Below, in pieces: positions 63,150-64,000 of a stretch of 64,000 nucleotides of DNA. Numbering within the stretch: position 1 is the first letter of the stretch; each line of letters starts with the position of its first letter. Both the position numbers and the translations under genes were made by a program. The DNA is from Saprospiraceae bacterium. GTDB taxonomy: Bacteria; Bacteroidota; Bacteroidia; Chitinophagales; Saprospiraceae. The DNA is taken from assembly GCA_013214355.1 (NCBI GenBank), contig JABSSL010000020.1, positions 1 to 64,000 of the forward strand, written 5' to 3'. Under the pieces are notes generated by a model. It was not told the DNA's origin, did no database searches, and was given only the letters and a program-made list of their open reading frames with translations.

Positions 63150-63800
63150 ATGCAGTTACCCAACATACCATACCAATTCATTGCCATAGAAGGGAATATC
63201 GGGGCAGGGAAAACCACTATCTCGAAAAGAATTGCTGCGGATTATGGTTTCAAACTCATTTTAGAACAATTCACAGATAATCCGTTTTTACCCTTCTTCT
63301 ATGAAAACGCTGAGCGCTACGCCTTTCCCGTAGAGTTGTTCTTCATGACGGAGCGGCACAAGCAATTGCAGCAAGAACTGGCCCAACAGGATTTGTTTCA
63401 AAAGAACATCGTAGCGGACTATTTCTTTCTCAAAACGCTTCTTTTTGCCCGAAATAATCTAAATGCTGAAGAGTTTCGCTTGTTCCAGCGGCTTTTCCAT
63501 ATCCTAAATGCCAACTTCCCGAAGCCGGAATTACTTGTGTATTTACATAGACCTGTTCCTAATTTACTGGAAAATATAAGGGGAAGAGGTAGAAGCTTTG
63601 AAGAGGAGATTTCCCCAGTTTACCTGGAAAAAATCCAAAATGCCTATTTTGATTTCTTTAAAACGGCGGCGAATCTACCTATCTTGATCTTGGACGTGGA
63701 AGAAGCAGATTTCTTGGCCAATCCAGGTCACTATGAGATACTTTTGGGCCACCTTAGTCAGGGCTACTCTACTGGAGTCCACCGAATAAAAATCAAATAA
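63150..63800 (+). CDS. Deoxynucleoside kinase family protein
   Basis: The start is the ATG at 63150 (a TTG at 63108 would add 14 residues with no relation to the family). The 216-residue protein has the P-loop G-N-I-G-A-G-K-T near residue 16 and the dNK features E-R-Y-A-F-P-V-E near 52, R-x-x-R-G-R-x-x-E-E near 143-152. It phosphorylates a deoxyribonucleoside; the base is not clear. Four bases separate it from the next gene. Confidence 0.9.
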   Translation: MQLPNIPYQFIAIEGNIGAGKTTISKRIAADYGFKLILEQFTDNPFLPFFYENAERYAFPVELFFMTERHKQLQQELAQQDLFQKNIVADYFFLKTLLFARNNLNAEEFRLFQRLFHILNANFPKPELLVYLHRPVPNLLENIRGRGRSFEEEISPVYLEKIQNAYFDFFKTAANLPILILDVEEADFLANPGHYEILLGHLSQGYSTGVHRIKIK

Positions 63801-63804
63801 TCGA

Positions 63805-64000
63805 ATGAAAATCAATCTCCCAGAAACCGGACAGGAACGCATCGTGATCGTAGGTGGAGGTTTTGCCGGGCTCACCCTGGCACGTAAATTGGCCAAAAGC
63901 CAGTACCAGGTAGTTTTAATCGACAAGAACAACTACCACCAATTCCAGCCCTTATTCTATCAGGTTGCTATGGCCGGTCTGGAGCCCAGTTCGATTATCT
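63805..64000 (+). CDS. Type II NADH dehydrogenase (NDH-2), N-terminal fragment (cut by window edge)
   Basis: The 65 visible residues begin [20 protein letters not shown], contain the FAD-binding motif V-G-G-G-F-A-G-L and [16 protein letters not shown], typical of single-subunit NADH:quinone oxidoreductases. They oxidise NADH on the inner face of the membrane without pumping protons. It starts four bases after the dNK gene and is probably cotranscribed. Confidence 0.9.
   Translation, partial: MKINLPETGQERIVIVGGGFAGLTLARKLAKSQYQVVLIDKNNYHQFQPLFYQVAMAGLEPSSII

Noticed and set aside
1-64000. tRNA, rRNA, integrase, transposase or phage genes
   Set aside because: None was recognised on reading both strands, though a covariance search was not possible here.

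Overview
The window is chromosomal DNA from a member of the Bacteroidota, most likely a marine Saprospiria-type bacterium (Lewinella/Haliscomenobacter relatives). The evidence is a 288-residue primary sigma factor without region 1.1, several very large secreted proteins ending in type IX secretion (T9SS) or 'gliding motility-associated' C-terminal domains, SprB repeats, MacB/FtsX-like 800-residue permeases, and promoter-like TAnnTTTG (-7) boxes. The genus is inference; no rRNA or tRNA gene was seen.

Layout. 1-5 kb: a cut-off NADP-dependent oxidoreductase, an FtsX-like ABC permease flanked by related palindromic repeats, and a TlpA-like thioredoxin protein. 5-14 kb: a lipoprotein with the domain order of the T9SS anchor PorE, a CPBP membrane protease and a 2000-residue SprB-repeat protein with a T9SS type A tail. 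14-17 kb: a degenerate Nudix-like protein and a three-gene envelope operon of unknown role. 17-26 kb: housekeeping genes rpoD, pnp, rpsO, a B12-binding radical SAM protein with an unusual CX4CX2C cluster motif, and etfBA. 26-36 kb: a TPR protein, a vWA lipoprotein and two tandem secreted proteins with related C-terminal regions. 36-41 kb: a probable four-gene operon (SRPBCC protein, Crp-like regulator, BAAT-type hydrolase, methyltransferase), an Smr-domain protein and an aldo/keto reductase. 41-45 kb: an ergothioneine-type cluster (DUF427, egtB, egtD) and a second CPBP protease. 45-55 kb: thyA, a UbiD decarboxylase, an ATE-like aminoacyl transferase, a di-heme cytochrome lipoprotein, a 2-hydroxyacid dehydrogenase, xseA and xseB. 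55-64 kb: a 1524-residue secreted adhesin-like protein, a DinB-TetR-hydrolase group with a likely operator, folK, a deoxynucleoside kinase and the start of a type II NADH dehydrogenase.

How the genes work together. Four giant surface proteins (SprB-type, two tandem paralogs and the 1524-residue protein) look like T9SS cargo, and the PorE-like lipoprotein is a candidate machinery part that anchors cargo at the cell surface. egtB and egtD together account for trimethylation of histidine and sulfoxide formation in ergothioneine synthesis. thyA, folK, the deoxynucleoside kinase and xseAB serve folate, nucleotide and DNA metabolism; rpsO-pnp keeps the classical order. The window has few mobile elements: no IS transposase, integrase, CRISPR array or phage gene was recognised. 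Genes are densely packed, with several convergent pairs separated by 5-26 bases and one that overlaps by 73 bases.
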